Of a DNA stretch of 64,000 nt, positions 26,935 through 35,877 are shown piece after piece; the first letter of the stretch is position 1; every line of letters starts with the position of its first letter. The position numbers and the translations under genes are program-made. This DNA comes from PALSA-555 sp963821325. Its GTDB lineage: Bacteria; Actinomycetota; Acidimicrobiia; IMCC26256; PALSA-555. Under the pieces are notes generated by a model. The model was not told where the DNA came from and ran no database searches. It saw only the letters and a list, made by a program, of their open reading frames with translations. The DNA lies in NCBI GenBank assembly GCA_963821325.1, contig CAWGDC010000003.1, forward strand, positions 1 through 64,000, read 5' to 3'.

Positions 26935-27258
26935 GTGGGCGACGCGTACCAGTACGTGCTGTTGATGGCCGCCTGCCTGCTCGTCACCATCCCACTGGAG
27001 GTGTTCCTCGGTGCGCAAGTGTGGCGGCGACCCGGCCGCCTGCTGCGTGTGCTGGTTCCGACCGTCGCGGTGTTCTTCGTCTGGGACGTGGCCGCGATCG
27101 CTCGGCACGAGTGGCGCTTCGACCCCCGCTACCTCGTCGGGTGGACGCTCGTCGGCCGTGTCCCGGTGGAGGAGCTGCTGTTCTTCGTGACCATCCCGAT
27201 CTGCGGGCTGTTGACCCTCGGCGCGGTCCGACACCTCCTCGGACGAGCCGATGCCTGA
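26935..27258 (+). CDS. crtYc: Lycopene cyclase subunit CrtYc
   Basis: Membrane protein of 107 residues with three helices. It carries the heterodimeric lycopene-cyclase motif VPVEELLFFVTIPICGLLTL, with two conserved glutamates at the membrane edge, and FFVWDVAAIARHEWRFDP. With CrtYd it closes the ends of lycopene to beta rings. GTG 26935 is chosen because the hydrophobic helix starts six residues later. The 3' end overlaps crtYd by eight bases. This split form is characteristic of Actinomycetota. Confidence 0.88.
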   Translation: MGDAYQYVLLMAACLLVTIPLEVFLGAQVWRRPGRLLRVLVPTVAVFFVWDVAAIARHEWRFDPRYLVGWTLVGRVPVEELLFFVTIPICGLLTLGAVRHLLGRADA

Positions 27259-27568
27259 GTACACCGGCACCGCGCTGCTCGCCGTGGTCGCGGTCGTGGC
27301 GCTCGAGGTCGGCGTGCTGCACACCGGGCTGCTGCGCACCCCGGCGTACTGGATCTCGCTCGCGATCTCCTACGCGTTCATGATCGGCGTCGACGGCTGG
27401 CTGACGAAGCTCTCCGCGCCCATCGTGATCTACCGGTCCAGCGCCACGACCGGGTGGCGGTTCCCCTGGGACATCCCGGTCGAGGACTACCTCTTCGCCT
27501 TCGCGCTCTTGACGCTGGCGATGCTGCTCTGGGATACGGCGGCCCGGCGCGAGCGGGCCCGGACATGA
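27251..27568 (+). CDS. crtYd: Lycopene cyclase subunit CrtYd
   Basis: Membrane protein of 105 residues, second half of the split lycopene cyclase. The matching motif is FPWDIPVEDYLFAFALLTLAMLLWD, equivalent to the VEELLFF motif of CrtYc, preceded by IGVDGWLTKLSAPIVIY. It overlaps crtYc by eight bases and the next gene by four (ATGA), so the three are translationally coupled. Confidence 0.88.
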   Translation: MPEYTGTALLAVVAVVALEVGVLHTGLLRTPAYWISLAISYAFMIGVDGWLTKLSAPIVIYRSSATTGWRFPWDIPVEDYLFAFALLTLAMLLWDTAARRERART

Positions 27569-28047
27569 CGCCGGTCCTCATCGCCCTGGCCGCGCTGGTG
27601 CTGATGGAGCCGGTCGCGGCCCTCGCCCACCGGTTCGTGTTCCACGGGTTCGGGATGGGCTGGCACCGCAGCCACCATCTGCCACCCCACGGGACGCTCG
27701 AGGCGAACGACCTGTTCCCGGTGGTGTTCTCCGCGGCGACGATCGCGGTGTTGTCGGTCGGGGTCTGGGTCGGTGCCGGCGCCGTGCTCGTCCCGATCGG
27801 CGTCGGCGTGACCGCCTACGGCATCTCCTACCTCGCGGTGCACGACCTCGTCATCCACCGCCGCGTCCCGTGGCTGCCGATCCCCGATGCGCTCGGTCAC
27901 CGGCTACGGGCGGCGCACAACGTCCACCATCTGTTCAGCGACGCCCCGTTCGGGTTCCTCGCACCCGTGGTCCCGGCCCGGCTCCGGGCCGCGGCCGTCG
28001 CCCGCGGGCGCGACGACACGCCGCGAGCCGTCAGACGCCGATCCTGA
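27565..28047 (+). CDS. crtZ: Beta-carotene hydroxylase, CrtZ-like (fatty acid hydroxylase superfamily)
   Basis: Membrane di-iron hydroxylase of 160 residues. All four histidine motifs are present: HRFVFH, HRSHH, HDLVIHRR and HNVHH. Placed behind the cyclase genes it should hydroxylate beta-ionone rings to give beta-cryptoxanthin and zeaxanthin. Starts at ATG 27565 overlapping the crtYd stop and ends 17 bases into the converging crtB. Substrate is inferred from context; the histidine pattern fits the CrtZ class well. Confidence 0.88.
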   Translation: MTPVLIALAALVLMEPVAALAHRFVFHGFGMGWHRSHHLPPHGTLEANDLFPVVFSAATIAVLSVGVWVGAGAVLVPIGVGVTAYGISYLAVHDLVIHRRVPWLPIPDALGHRLRAAHNVHHLFSDAPFGFLAPVVPARLRAAAVARGRDDTPRAVRRRS

Positions 28048-28894
28048 GCACCGTCCGGCCCACCACGAGCGCCTTGCGCGCGGTCGGCACGCGGGCGCGG
28101 GCGCTGAACACGTCGCCGTCGGCCCGCTCGATGCGGTCGAGGATCTCGGCGTAGAGCTGTCGGGCGGCGCGAATGCACCGCGCCGACGACGGCGGCAGCA
28201 TCGTGATCCCCACGTCGGCCGACGTGTAGTACCCGCGGTTCCGGTCGATCTCGAAGGCGATCAACGCCTGCCACTCCGGGGTGACCTGGCGGGCCCACGG
28301 GTCCGCGCCGAAGCGGTCGAGATCCTCCTGTGGGAGATAGACCCGGCCGCGGTCCAGGTCCTCGGCGACGTCGCGCAGAAAGTTCGTCAGCTGGAACCCG
28401 AGCCCGAGGTCGCGGGCGTGACGCAGCGCGGCAGCCGAGGTGGGCTCGAGGATCGGGAGCATCATCTCACCGATCACCGCGGCGGAGCCGTCCATGTAGT
28501 CGAGGAGGTCGTCGAAGGTCTGGTAGGTCTCGACCGTGAGGTCCATCGCCATCGACCGGAGGAAGCGGCGGAAGCAGTCCGGGTTGAGGTCGAACGCGTT
28601 CACCGTGTGCACGACGGCCTTGAGGACGAGGTCGTCGGAATCGCCGCGCTCGAGATCAGCGAAGAACCGGTCGCCGAACTCGCTGAGGGCCCGCTCCCGC
28701 TCCTCCACCGGCACGGGGCCGAGGTCGTCCACGATGTCGTCCGCGTAGCGGCAGAACCCGTACAGGGCGTGGACGTGGTGGCGCTTGACCCGCGGGAGGA
28801 GCAGCGTCGCGGCGTAGTAGGTGGTGCCGTAGGCCTTGTTCAGCTGCTTGCACCGCGCGTAGGACTCGTCGAGCGTCGTCACCGACGTCCCCAT
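28031..28894 (-). CDS. crtB: Phytoene synthase
   Basis: Protein of 287 residues joining two geranylgeranyl diphosphates to phytoene. It has the two aspartate-rich regions: ALYGFCRYADDIVDD near residue 50 and LTNFLRDVAEDLDRGRVYLP near residue 170, plus YCxxVAG-equivalent AAVIGEMMLPI. Start ATG 28894 lies inside the crtI 3' end (16-base overlap), so the pair is coupled in the order idsA-crtI-crtB. Length is normal. Confidence 0.94.
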   Translation of the reverse strand: MGTSVTTLDESYARCKQLNKAYGTTYYAATLLLPRVKRHHVHALYGFCRYADDIVDDLGPVPVEERERALSEFGDRFFADLERGDSDDLVLKAVVHTVNAFDLNPDCFRRFLRSMAMDLTVETYQTFDDLLDYMDGSAAVIGEMMLPILEPTSAAALRHARDLGLGFQLTNFLRDVAEDLDRGRVYLPQEDLDRFGADPWARQVTPEWQALIAFEIDRNRGYYTSADVGITMLPPSSARCIRAARQLYAEILDRIERADGDVFSARARVPTARKALVVGRTVLRIGV

Positions 28895-30348
28895 GCGTCG
28901 ACGCGGTCGGCGGCGAGGCGACCCGAGAGCAGCACCATGGGGATCCCCACGCCCGGCACCGTACCCATCCCGACGAGCACCAAGCCGGGGATGCGCGGGT
29001 CGACGTTCGCCGTGCGGAACGGCCCACTCTGGAAGAACCGGTGGGCCTGCGAGAACGGGGTCCCCGCCTCGAGCCCCGTAGCCGCCCAGTCTGTCGGGTC
29101 GATGAACCGCTCCACCTCGACATCGTCGACCGGGTAGCCCCATCCGTCGAGCCGAGCGGCGAGGTCAGCGCGCAGACGCGGCGCCTCCTGCGACCAGTCC
29201 AGGGGGCTGCGCAGGTTCGGCACCGACTCGAGGACGTACAGCGTGGCGCCGTCGGGTGGGGCCAGCGTCGGGTCGGTGACCGACCCGCAGGTCACGAGCA
29301 CCGACGGGTCCGGCATCAGTTGGCCGTCGCGCAGCACGGCGTCGAAGGCGTGCCGCCAGGCCCGACCGAAATGCAGGTTGTGGTGCGCGGCCTGCGCCGG
29401 TATCCGCCCGCGCACACCGGCGAGCCACACGACACACGAGGGCGCGTACCGGGCGCGGGTGACCCGACGGGGTGGCGTCAACCCGAGCAGCGTGCGGTAG
29501 GTGCCGGCGACGTCGGCGTCGCAGACGACGGCGTCGGTCTCCTCACGGTCGCCGTCGGCGAGGCGCACGCCCCGAACCGCGCCGTCCGCGTGCCGTTCGA
29601 TCCGCTCGACGCCGCGCGAGTACTGGAACGTGGCGCCCGCCGCGGTCGCGGCGTCCGCCATCGCCCGGGCCAGCTCGTGCATCCCGCCGGCTGGGAACAG
29701 CACGCCCTCGACCGTGTCCATGTAGGTGATGACGCTGAACACCGCCAGCGCCTCGAACGGCGACAGTCCCGCGTAGAGCGCTTGGAACGAGAAGACGCGC
29801 TGCAGCCGCTCGTCGTCGAAGAAGGACGCGACCCGCGGGGCGAGTCGCCGCAGCGCGCCGAGCCGCACCAGGCGCGCCAGCGCCCCGACGTGGCGGGCCA
29901 GGTCGAGCGGCGAGTCGAAGTTGCGGTTGATGAACGGCCCGAACTCGGCGGCGTAGAGCTCGGACAGCCACGCGCGGAACCGGTCGAACGCGTCGGCCTC
30001 GCGCCGTCCCGCGAGCTGCTCGATCTCGGCGCGCGTCGCCACCGGGTCGGCGCGGACCGACAGCGCCGTCCCGTCGGCGAACACGGCCCGATACATCGGG
30101 TCGAGACGGTGCAGCGCCAGGTGGTCGGTGACGTCGGCGCCGGCCGCGGCGAACGTGTCGGCGACGATCCCCGCCATCGTGAGCACCACCGGCCCCGTGT
30201 CGATCCGGTAGCCCCGCTCGGCGAGGACACCGGCCACACCGCCGGGGCTCGCGTCACGCTCGAGGACGATGACGTCGTGGCCGCGGCCCGACAGGTGGCA
30301 CGCCGCGGCGAGCCCGCCGAGGCCCGCCCCGACGACGGCGACCCGCAC
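28879..30348 (-). CDS. crtI: Phytoene desaturase
   Basis: Flavoprotein of 489 residues that introduces four double bonds into phytoene to make lycopene. The N-terminal dinucleotide site is VAVVGAGLGGLAAACHLSGRGHDVIVLE; GYRIDTGPVVLTM, FPAGGMHELARAMADAA and the C-terminal carotenoid-desaturase signature NVDPRIPGLVLVGMGTVPGVGIPMVLLSGRLAADRV complete the family pattern. GTG start at 30348, three bases after the GGPP synthase stop. Intact. Confidence 0.94.
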   Translation of the reverse strand: MRVAVVGAGLGGLAAACHLSGRGHDVIVLERDASPGGVAGVLAERGYRIDTGPVVLTMAGIVADTFAAAGADVTDHLALHRLDPMYRAVFADGTALSVRADPVATRAEIEQLAGRREADAFDRFRAWLSELYAAEFGPFINRNFDSPLDLARHVGALARLVRLGALRRLAPRVASFFDDERLQRVFSFQALYAGLSPFEALAVFSVITYMDTVEGVLFPAGGMHELARAMADAATAAGATFQYSRGVERIERHADGAVRGVRLADGDREETDAVVCDADVAGTYRTLLGLTPPRRVTRARYAPSCVVWLAGVRGRIPAQAAHHNLHFGRAWRHAFDAVLRDGQLMPDPSVLVTCGSVTDPTLAPPDGATLYVLESVPNLRSPLDWSQEAPRLRADLAARLDGWGYPVDDVEVERFIDPTDWAATGLEAGTPFSQAHRFFQSGPFRTANVDPRIPGLVLVGMGTVPGVGIPMVLLSGRLAADRVDAWGRR

Positions 30349-30351
30349 CGG

Positions 30352-31453
30352 CTACCGGTCGCGCCAAGCTACGTACGTCGCCAGCTCCCGAAGCGCGCCG
30401 CGGGCCTCGGCCGTGATGGGCGCGAGCTCCAGCGCGGTGAGCGCCTCGTCGACGAGCGCCTCGATGGCCCGTTCGACCTCGTCGCACGCGCCGCACTCGA
30501 CCAGCAGCCGCTGCATTGCCTGGATCTCGTCGGCGCCGAGGTCAGCGGCGCCGACCCGTCCCAGCACGGTGGCGCCCATCGCGTCGACCCGCGTCGTCGC
30601 GGCCGCGAGCAGCGGCGTCAGCTTCCCCTCGCGGCAGGTCGTCACCGACGGGCTTGCCGGTCACGCTCGAGTCGCCGAAGACGCCGAGGAGGTCGTCGCG
30701 CAGCTGAAACGCCTCGCCGAGCGGGAGACCGACGTCGCTGAGGGGTCCGGCGAGCTCGTCGAGCCGTCCCGCGAGCGCCGCGCCCAGGTGCAAGGGCCGC
30801 TCGACCGTGTACTTCCCCGACTTGTACCGCTCGATGCGGGCGGCTTGGCGGGCGTCGCCACTCCCGCTCGCGGTTCCGACGAGGTCGAGGTGCTGGCCGA
30901 CGCAGAGCTCGAGGCGCAGCTCGTCGAAGATGCGCCGCGCCGTGTCCGGCACGTCGGTGAAGAGGATGTCGGCGTACACGAACGCGAAGTCGCCGACGAG
31001 GATCGCCGCGCCCTCCCCGAACCGGCGAGCTTCGCCACGCCAGCCGGCCTCGGCGTGGCGGGTCATGAACTGTCGATGCACCGCCGATTGGCCGCGCCGC
31101 CGATCCGAGCCGTCCATGACATCGTCGTGCACGAGGGCGAACGTGTGCAGCAGCTCGAGCGCCGCCCCCGCGTCGACGACCGTCGGGTCGTCGGGGGCGC
31201 CGCCGGCACCGACGTACGCCCAGTGGCAGAACGCCGGGCGGAGGCGCTTCCCACCGGCGACCACGAGGTCGCGCAGCGCGAGGATCGGCGCCGCCAGCTC
31301 GGGGTCGACGTCGGCCCAGCGGCAGGCCTCACCGTCGAGGAGGGTCAGGATCCGCGACTCGGCGCGCGCACCGACGAGCACCAGGCTCGGCGGGACGGTG
31401 GTGCTCCGACGAGGCGGCGCCGTCGACGACATCGCCCGATCGTAGGCCGACAT
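30352..31453 (-). CDS. Geranylgeranyl/polyprenyl diphosphate synthase (frameshifted)
   Basis: Trans-isoprenyl diphosphate synthase of about 367 residues, supplying C20 precursor for the carotenoid genes that follow. First aspartate-rich motif is VHDDVMDGSDRRRG, second is FQLRDDLLGVFGD, with GGKRLRP and KYTVERPLHLG typical of the family. A frame change near 30633-30645 comes after GKPVGDDL; the tail then reads REGKLTPLLAAATTRVD and ends LATYVAWRDR. Start ATG 31453 is one of several possible. Chain length C20 is inferred from the operon; crtE or idsA would be the usual name. Confidence 0.88.
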
Positions 31454-31497
31454 CACCCCGCTTCCCCGGCGACTCACCCGTCTACGCTCCGCGGCGC

Positions 31498-31920
31498 GTG
31501 GCCGAGTTCCTCTCCGATGCGTGGATCGCGGAGCTCGACCGTGCCGCCCGCGACGCCCCGGCGGTCCGCGCCCTCGGCGCGGACCGGCCGCTCGTTATCG
31601 AGCAACACATCCGTCGTGGCGACGACGAGGTCGTGTACTCGCTTCGCTTCGCCGCTGATGGCGCGCGGGTCGAGAAGGGCGCGGCGTCGCAGCCCGACGT
31701 GATCGTGCGGACCGACGCGAGCACGGCGCTCGCGCTCCAGCGCGGCACGATGAGCGCGCAGGACGCGGCGTCGGCCGGCCGACTGAAGGTCCGGGGCAGG
31801 ATCGAGCGGCTCCGAGCGGTCGGCGAGGCGCTGCGCACCCTCGACGACGTGTTCCGCGACGTCCGCGCCGCGACCACGGACCCGGCGCCCACCGATCGAG
31901 CGGACGAGTGCCGCCACTAG
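31498..31920 (+). CDS. SCP2 sterol-transfer-like domain protein
   Basis: Protein of 140 residues (GTG start) matching the SCP2 lipid-binding fold: LSDAWIAELDRAARD, VVYSLRFAADGARVEKGAASQPDVIVRTDASTALALQRGTMSAQDA and GRLKVRGRIERL. SCP2-like proteins bind lipids or acyl-CoA in a hydrophobic tunnel. It lies 33 bases before an acyl-CoA dehydrogenase and is probably in its operon, which suggests a role in handling acyl-CoA or steroid substrates; that link is inference. Confidence 0.85.
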   Translation: MAEFLSDAWIAELDRAARDAPAVRALGADRPLVIEQHIRRGDDEVVYSLRFAADGARVEKGAASQPDVIVRTDASTALALQRGTMSAQDAASAGRLKVRGRIERLRAVGEALRTLDDVFRDVRAATTDPAPTDRADECRH

Positions 31921-31952
31921 CATCGGCTGACGACCACGAGCCAGGAGGGCGT

Positions 31953-33170
31953 GTGATCTCCGAGACCGAGCTCCGAGCGGACGCCCAGGCCTTCCTCGAC
32001 GATCACGCCGAGCGCCGCTCCGAGGAGAAGTTCGAGTGGGGCAGGGGCTCGGACCGGGTCGGTCTCCTCGAGGAGCGGACCCCGGAGCAGGAGCGCGAGG
32101 ACCTCCGGGCCGCGCAGGCGTGGAAGGCGCAAGAGTTCGACGCCGGGTTCGGGTGGATCACCGGCCCCGAGGAGTACGGCGGGCGGGCCTTGCCGTCGAG
32201 CTACGAGCGCGCGTACCGGGAGCTGGCGAGCGGGTACGCGATCCCGCCCCAGACCGTGTTCGGCATCGGGCTCGGGATGGTGGCACCCACGATCCTCGCC
32301 CACGGCATCCCGGAGGTGAAGGCGCGCTACCTGCGGCCCCTGTACCGGGGCGACATCGTCGGCTGCCAGCTGTTCTCCGAGCCGGTGGCCGGCTCGGACC
32401 TGGCGGGGATCCAGACGTCGGCGCTGCGCGACGGCGACGAGTGGATCTTGAACGGCCAGAAGGTGTGGACCTCCGGCGCGCAGCTGAGCGACATCGGCGA
32501 GATCATCACCCGCAGCTCGACCGACAAGCCCAAGCACAAGGGCCTGACGATGTTCCTCGTCGACATGCACGCCCCCGGCGTCGAGGTGCGACCCCTGCGC
32601 CAGATGACCGGCGGCGCGTCGTTCAACGAGGTGTTCTTCACCGACGTGCGGGTCCACGACACCCACCGTCTCGGCGACGTGGACGAGGGCTGGACGGTCG
32701 CGCTGACGACGCTCATGAACGAACGCGCCGCGATCGGCGGCGGCGGGGTGGGCAGCGGGTCCGTCGGCGTCTCGCGCCTGCGCGAGCTCGCGGATCACTT
32801 CGGGCTCGCCGAGGACCCGCTCACCCGCCAGCGGCTCGCCGACCTCTACGTGCGCCACAGCGTCGCCCGCTACACGAGCCTGCGGGCGATGGCGAAGATC
32901 CGGGCCGGTCAGCTGCCGGGACCGGAGATGTCGATCGCGAAGCTGTCGCTCACCCAGAACATGCAGCGGGTCGCGCAGACGCTGGGTGAGCTGCTCGGAC
33001 CGCGCCTCGTCGCCGATACCGGCGAGTGGGGCACGTACGCGTGGGCTGAGTTCGTCCTCGGGGTCCCCGGCGTTCGGGTCGCGGGTGGCACCGACGAGGT
33101 GATGCGCAACATCGTCGGTGAGCGGGTGCTCGGCCTGCCGAAGGAGCCACCCGGCCCGACGGGACGGTAG
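31953..33170 (+). CDS. Acyl-CoA dehydrogenase
   Basis: Flavoprotein of 405 residues that forms the alpha-beta double bond in acyl-CoA thioesters. Seen are GCQLFSEPVAGSDLAGIQTSA (FAD and substrate site), ILNGQKVWTSGAQ, the beta-barrel NEVFFTDVRVHDTHRLGDVDEGW and the C-terminal GVRVAGGTDEVMRNIVGERVLGLP. GTG 31953 is chosen for its AGGAGG ribosome site four to five bases upstream. The wording is close to large actinobacterial FadE proteins used on bulky or branched acids, but chain preference cannot be read. Confidence 0.93.
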   Translation: MISETELRADAQAFLDDHAERRSEEKFEWGRGSDRVGLLEERTPEQEREDLRAAQAWKAQEFDAGFGWITGPEEYGGRALPSSYERAYRELASGYAIPPQTVFGIGLGMVAPTILAHGIPEVKARYLRPLYRGDIVGCQLFSEPVAGSDLAGIQTSALRDGDEWILNGQKVWTSGAQLSDIGEIITRSSTDKPKHKGLTMFLVDMHAPGVEVRPLRQMTGGASFNEVFFTDVRVHDTHRLGDVDEGWTVALTTLMNERAAIGGGGVGSGSVGVSRLRELADHFGLAEDPLTRQRLADLYVRHSVARYTSLRAMAKIRAGQLPGPEMSIAKLSLTQNMQRVAQTLGELLGPRLVADTGEWGTYAWAEFVLGVPGVRVAGGTDEVMRNIVGERVLGLPKEPPGPTGR

Positions 33171-33172
33171 CG

Positions 33173-33919
33173 ATGCTGCCGTTCGAGCGGCTGCGAGCCC
33201 TCGCCCGGTACTCGGGCGACGACCAGGAGCTCGTGGTCGAGGCCGCGGACTGCCTCGCCGACTTCGCCGACGATCCCGCCCAGCTCGTGACGGTCTGTCG
33301 CCGACTCCTGGCCCACCATCCGACCAGCGGTGCCCTGTGGTGGACCTGCGCGCACGTCCTCGCCGCGGGTGACCCGGCCGGCGGGGCTCGGGACGCCACG
33401 CAACGACTCGCGCGCGACCGGACCGCGAGTCGGCTGGCGTCGGTGCTGCCCTTTCCGCATGACGAGCCGATCGCCGTGCTCGGCTGGCCCGACGTGACCG
33501 GCGCGGCACTCACCGAGCGCCCGGACCTCGACGTGGTCGTCGTGCGGGCGGGCAGCCGTCGTCTCCCCCACCCGCAGCGTCGGGTGCGGGTGCTCGACGC
33601 CGTCGAGGCGGCCGCCGCGGCGCCGTCGCACCTGCTCGTCGAGGCGCTCGCCTGCGGCTCGGACGCGGCCGTCGTCCCGGACGGCACGGCCGACCTGCGG
33701 TGGTCCCTCGAGCGCACGCCGCTGTGGCTCGTCGTGCCCGCCGGGCGGCTGCTGCCCGACCGCCTCTTCGCCGTGCTGCAACGTCAGGTCGACGACACGG
33801 CGGAGGTCCTCGACGTCGGGGACGCGGCGCACGTCGCCGGCCCGTGGGGTCTGGACGTGCCCGGCCGACTCGGCCGGCACGTCGACTGCCCGATCGCCCC
33901 GGAGCTGCTGCGACTCTGA
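33173..33919 (+). CDS. Uncharacterised protein, weakly eIF2B-like
   Basis: Protein of 248 residues starting two bases after the acyl-CoA dehydrogenase stop. It begins with an alpha-helical region (residues 1-70, ending GALWWTCAHVLAAGDP), then alternates strands and helices: AVLGWPDVTGAAL, LDVVVVRAG, HLLVEALACGSDAAVVPDG and PLWLVVPAGRLLPDRLF. The last two segments resemble the eIF-2B/ribose-isomerase-like fold where a sugar-phosphate or nucleotide would bind. I do not recognise the family with certainty. Coupled position suggests co-expression with the dehydrogenase. Confidence 0.7.
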   Translation: MLPFERLRALARYSGDDQELVVEAADCLADFADDPAQLVTVCRRLLAHHPTSGALWWTCAHVLAAGDPAGGARDATQRLARDRTASRLASVLPFPHDEPIAVLGWPDVTGAALTERPDLDVVVVRAGSRRLPHPQRRVRVLDAVEAAAAAPSHLLVEALACGSDAAVVPDGTADLRWSLERTPLWLVVPAGRLLPDRLFAVLQRQVDDTAEVLDVGDAAHVAGPWGLDVPGRLGRHVDCPIAPELLRL

Positions 33920-33962
33920 CCATCGCCTGCGGCGGCGACGGGCGTCGCTACCGTGCCGCCCG

Positions 33963-34124
33963 ATGACCGCCCCGCCGCCGAGCGACTCGATCCCCGCCGT
34001 CGCGCCGCCGACCGACCTGTCCACGATGTGCTGGCAGTGCGGGGCACCGATGCGCGAAGAGCACGCCCACTACCGCTGCCCGGTGTGTGGCTGGCGGGAC
34101 TCCTGCTGCGACGGCGCCTGCTGA
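33963..34124 (+). CDS. Small zinc-ribbon protein
   Basis: Protein of 53 residues, ATG at 33963, stop TGA at 34122-34124. After a Pro-rich leader come Cys23 and Cys26 (MCWQCGAPM), Cys39 and Cys42 (RCPVCGWRD), a classical four-cysteine rubredoxin-like zinc ribbon, then a separate cluster Cys48, Cys49 and Cys53 at the very end (SCCDGAC). Seven cysteines in 31 residues cannot be chance. Function unknown; such proteins bind nucleic acid or act as adaptors. It ends 13 bases before the converging fxsA. Confidence 0.72.
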   Translation: MTAPPPSDSIPAVAPPTDLSTMCWQCGAPMREEHAHYRCPVCGWRDSCCDGAC

Positions 34125-34137
34125 GCGCGGCCCGCGG

Positions 34138-34552
34138 TCAGCGGGGGTCGTCGGGCCAGGAGCCCGGCGGCAGCTCGCCACCGCGGACGATGCCGAAGCG
34201 GCGCGTCCAGCGCCGGCGGAGGGTGCGGCGCACGCCGGTCCGCACGCCGGGGATCAGCAGCAGCGAGCCCCGGGATGTCGGTGACGAACCCGGGGACGAG
34301 GAGCAGCGCACCGGCGGTGACGAGGAGCGCCCCGTCGGCGAGGGTGGTCCCGGGGACCTGGCGGGCTTCGACGTCGTCGACGAGACGGCGCAGCGCCGCG
34401 ATCCCCTGCGCCTTCACGATCGCCGCGCCGACCACCGACACCACGATGAGCAGGCCGATCGTGTTGAGCACCCCGAGCTGCTCGGCGACCTCGATGATGA
34501 CCACCAGCTCGACCACCGCGAGGACGGCGGCGGAGGCCAGGAACCGGCGCAT
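34138..34552 (-). CDS. fxsA: FxsA-family membrane protein (frameshifted)
   Basis: About 137 residues with the FxsA arrangement: a first helix (LASAAVLAVVELVVIIEVAEQLG), a second (IGLLIVVSVVGAAIVKAQG), and the conserved GALLVTAGALLLVPGFVTDIPG. A frame change near 34266 is needed; the tail then reads LLLIPGVRTGVRRTLRRRW and GIVRGGELPPGSWPDDPR. In E. coli FxsA modulates phage exclusion by binding the F-plasmid protein PifA; the normal role is unknown. The break is probably a read error because the tail is fully conserved. Confidence 0.82.
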
Positions 34553-34595
34553 GGCCGCAGGGTACCGGCGGGACGCGGGTCACCCGCGCGGCGGA

Positions 34596-35765
34596 TCAGG
34601 CCTCGAGCGCGAGGGGCGGTTGATCGTCGTCCGGGGTGACGTCCGCCTCGGGCAGCTCGGCGTTCGGGCTGCGCAGGGCATCGATCTTGTGCAGCGACCG
34701 CTCGAGCACGTTCGTCCGCGTGCCGGCCAGGTTGGTGAACGCGGTGGCGGTGGCATCGATCCGCTGACCGACCTTCTCCATCTGACCCTTGAACTTGCCC
34801 CACTGGTCGACGAACTCGCCGAGGAGCCCCAGGATCTCGTCGGACGTGCGGGCGAGCCGGAAGTTCTCGACCATCTGGCGGATCAGCGCGAGCACGACGA
34901 AGAGGGTCAGCGGCGAGCAGAACACGACGCCCTGCTTGATGGCGTCGTCGAGGATGGCGTCGTCCTGCTCGTGGATGAACGCATACAGCTGCTCGTTCGG
35001 GATGAACAGCAGCACGAAGTCGACCGTGCCCCCCGACGCGTCGATGTAGTCGCGGGCGGCGAGCTCTCGGACTCGCGCCCGGACGTCCTTGAGGAAGTCG
35101 GCCCGGTACCGCTTCTGCTCGATGTCGGACGTCGCGTCGCAGAACCGGACGTAGTTGTCGAGCGGGAACTTCACGTCCATGTGGAGCAGCAGGTTGTTGG
35201 GGAGGAAGAATGTGTAGTCGGGGATCCCGGTCCCGGTCTCGACGGCGCGCTGCTTCCGGTAGTTGACGTTCTCCACGAAGCCCGCGAGGCGCAGCACGTC
35301 ACCCGCCATCCGCTCACCCCACTGCCCGCGCGCCTTGGTGCTCGAGAGCGCCTCCCGGAGCGTCTGGGTGGTGTGGAGCAGGTCGGCGAGACCCTCGTGC
35401 TGGCGGGTGAGCTGGACGTTGAGCTCGCCGAAGCTGCGGGCCCGCTCGGCCTCGACGTCTTGGACCAGGCTCGAGACCTGCTCGAGCTTCGCGGCCATGG
35501 TGGCCAGCTGCTGGTCGATGAGCGACTTCTTGGAATCAAGGTCCTTGCCGGCCAGCTCACGCTCCGCGACGAGCGCCGTCCGGTTGTGGGCGAGGAAGTG
35601 ATCGACGGCGGCCTGGACGACGGCCTCCCGCTGCTCGACCATGACTCGCCGCTCGTCGGCGACGAGACGCTCGGCGTCGAGGCGCTGACCTCGCACCATC
35701 CGCCACGCGAGCACCGCGACGACGAGCGGTCCGAGGACCGCCGCGCCCAGGACTGCCACCTGCAT
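34596..35765 (-). CDS. rmuC: DNA recombination protein RmuC
   Basis: Protein of 389 residues: an N-terminal membrane anchor (VAVLGAAVLGPLVVAVLAWRM), a long coiled coil (residues about 30-140), and the RmuC nuclease-like domain with STKARGQWGERMAGDVLRLAGFVENVNYRKQ, MDVKFPLDNYVRF and VDFVLLFIPNEQLYAFIHE. RmuC limits inversions and repeats-mediated rearrangement and has a PD-(D/E)xK-like core. ATG 35765 chosen because the membrane helix starts there; an upstream GTG at 35795 would add ten residues. Intact. Confidence 0.93.
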   Translation of the reverse strand: MQVAVLGAAVLGPLVVAVLAWRMVRGQRLDAERLVADERRVMVEQREAVVQAAVDHFLAHNRTALVAERELAGKDLDSKKSLIDQQLATMAAKLEQVSSLVQDVEAERARSFGELNVQLTRQHEGLADLLHTTQTLREALSSTKARGQWGERMAGDVLRLAGFVENVNYRKQRAVETGTGIPDYTFFLPNNLLLHMDVKFPLDNYVRFCDATSDIEQKRYRADFLKDVRARVRELAARDYIDASGGTVDFVLLFIPNEQLYAFIHEQDDAILDDAIKQGVVFCSPLTLFVVLALIRQMVENFRLARTSDEILGLLGEFVDQWGKFKGQMEKVGQRIDATATAFTNLAGTRTNVLERSLHKIDALRSPNAELPEADVTPDDDQPPLALEA

Positions 35766-35877
35766 GCGGTCCAGCGTCACACGGGCCTGTGACACCGCCG
35801 CGGATAGCCCCTGACCTGCGCAAACGCGTGGCGGGCCCGGTCTCGGCGGGCGGGGCCGTCCCGCCGACTCCAGCGAC

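Noticed and set aside
25933..27339. Fusion of the ABC permease with an upstream Arg-rich region
   Set aside because: The upstream part is antisense or out-of-frame to the ABC ATPase; the permease starts at ATG 25932.
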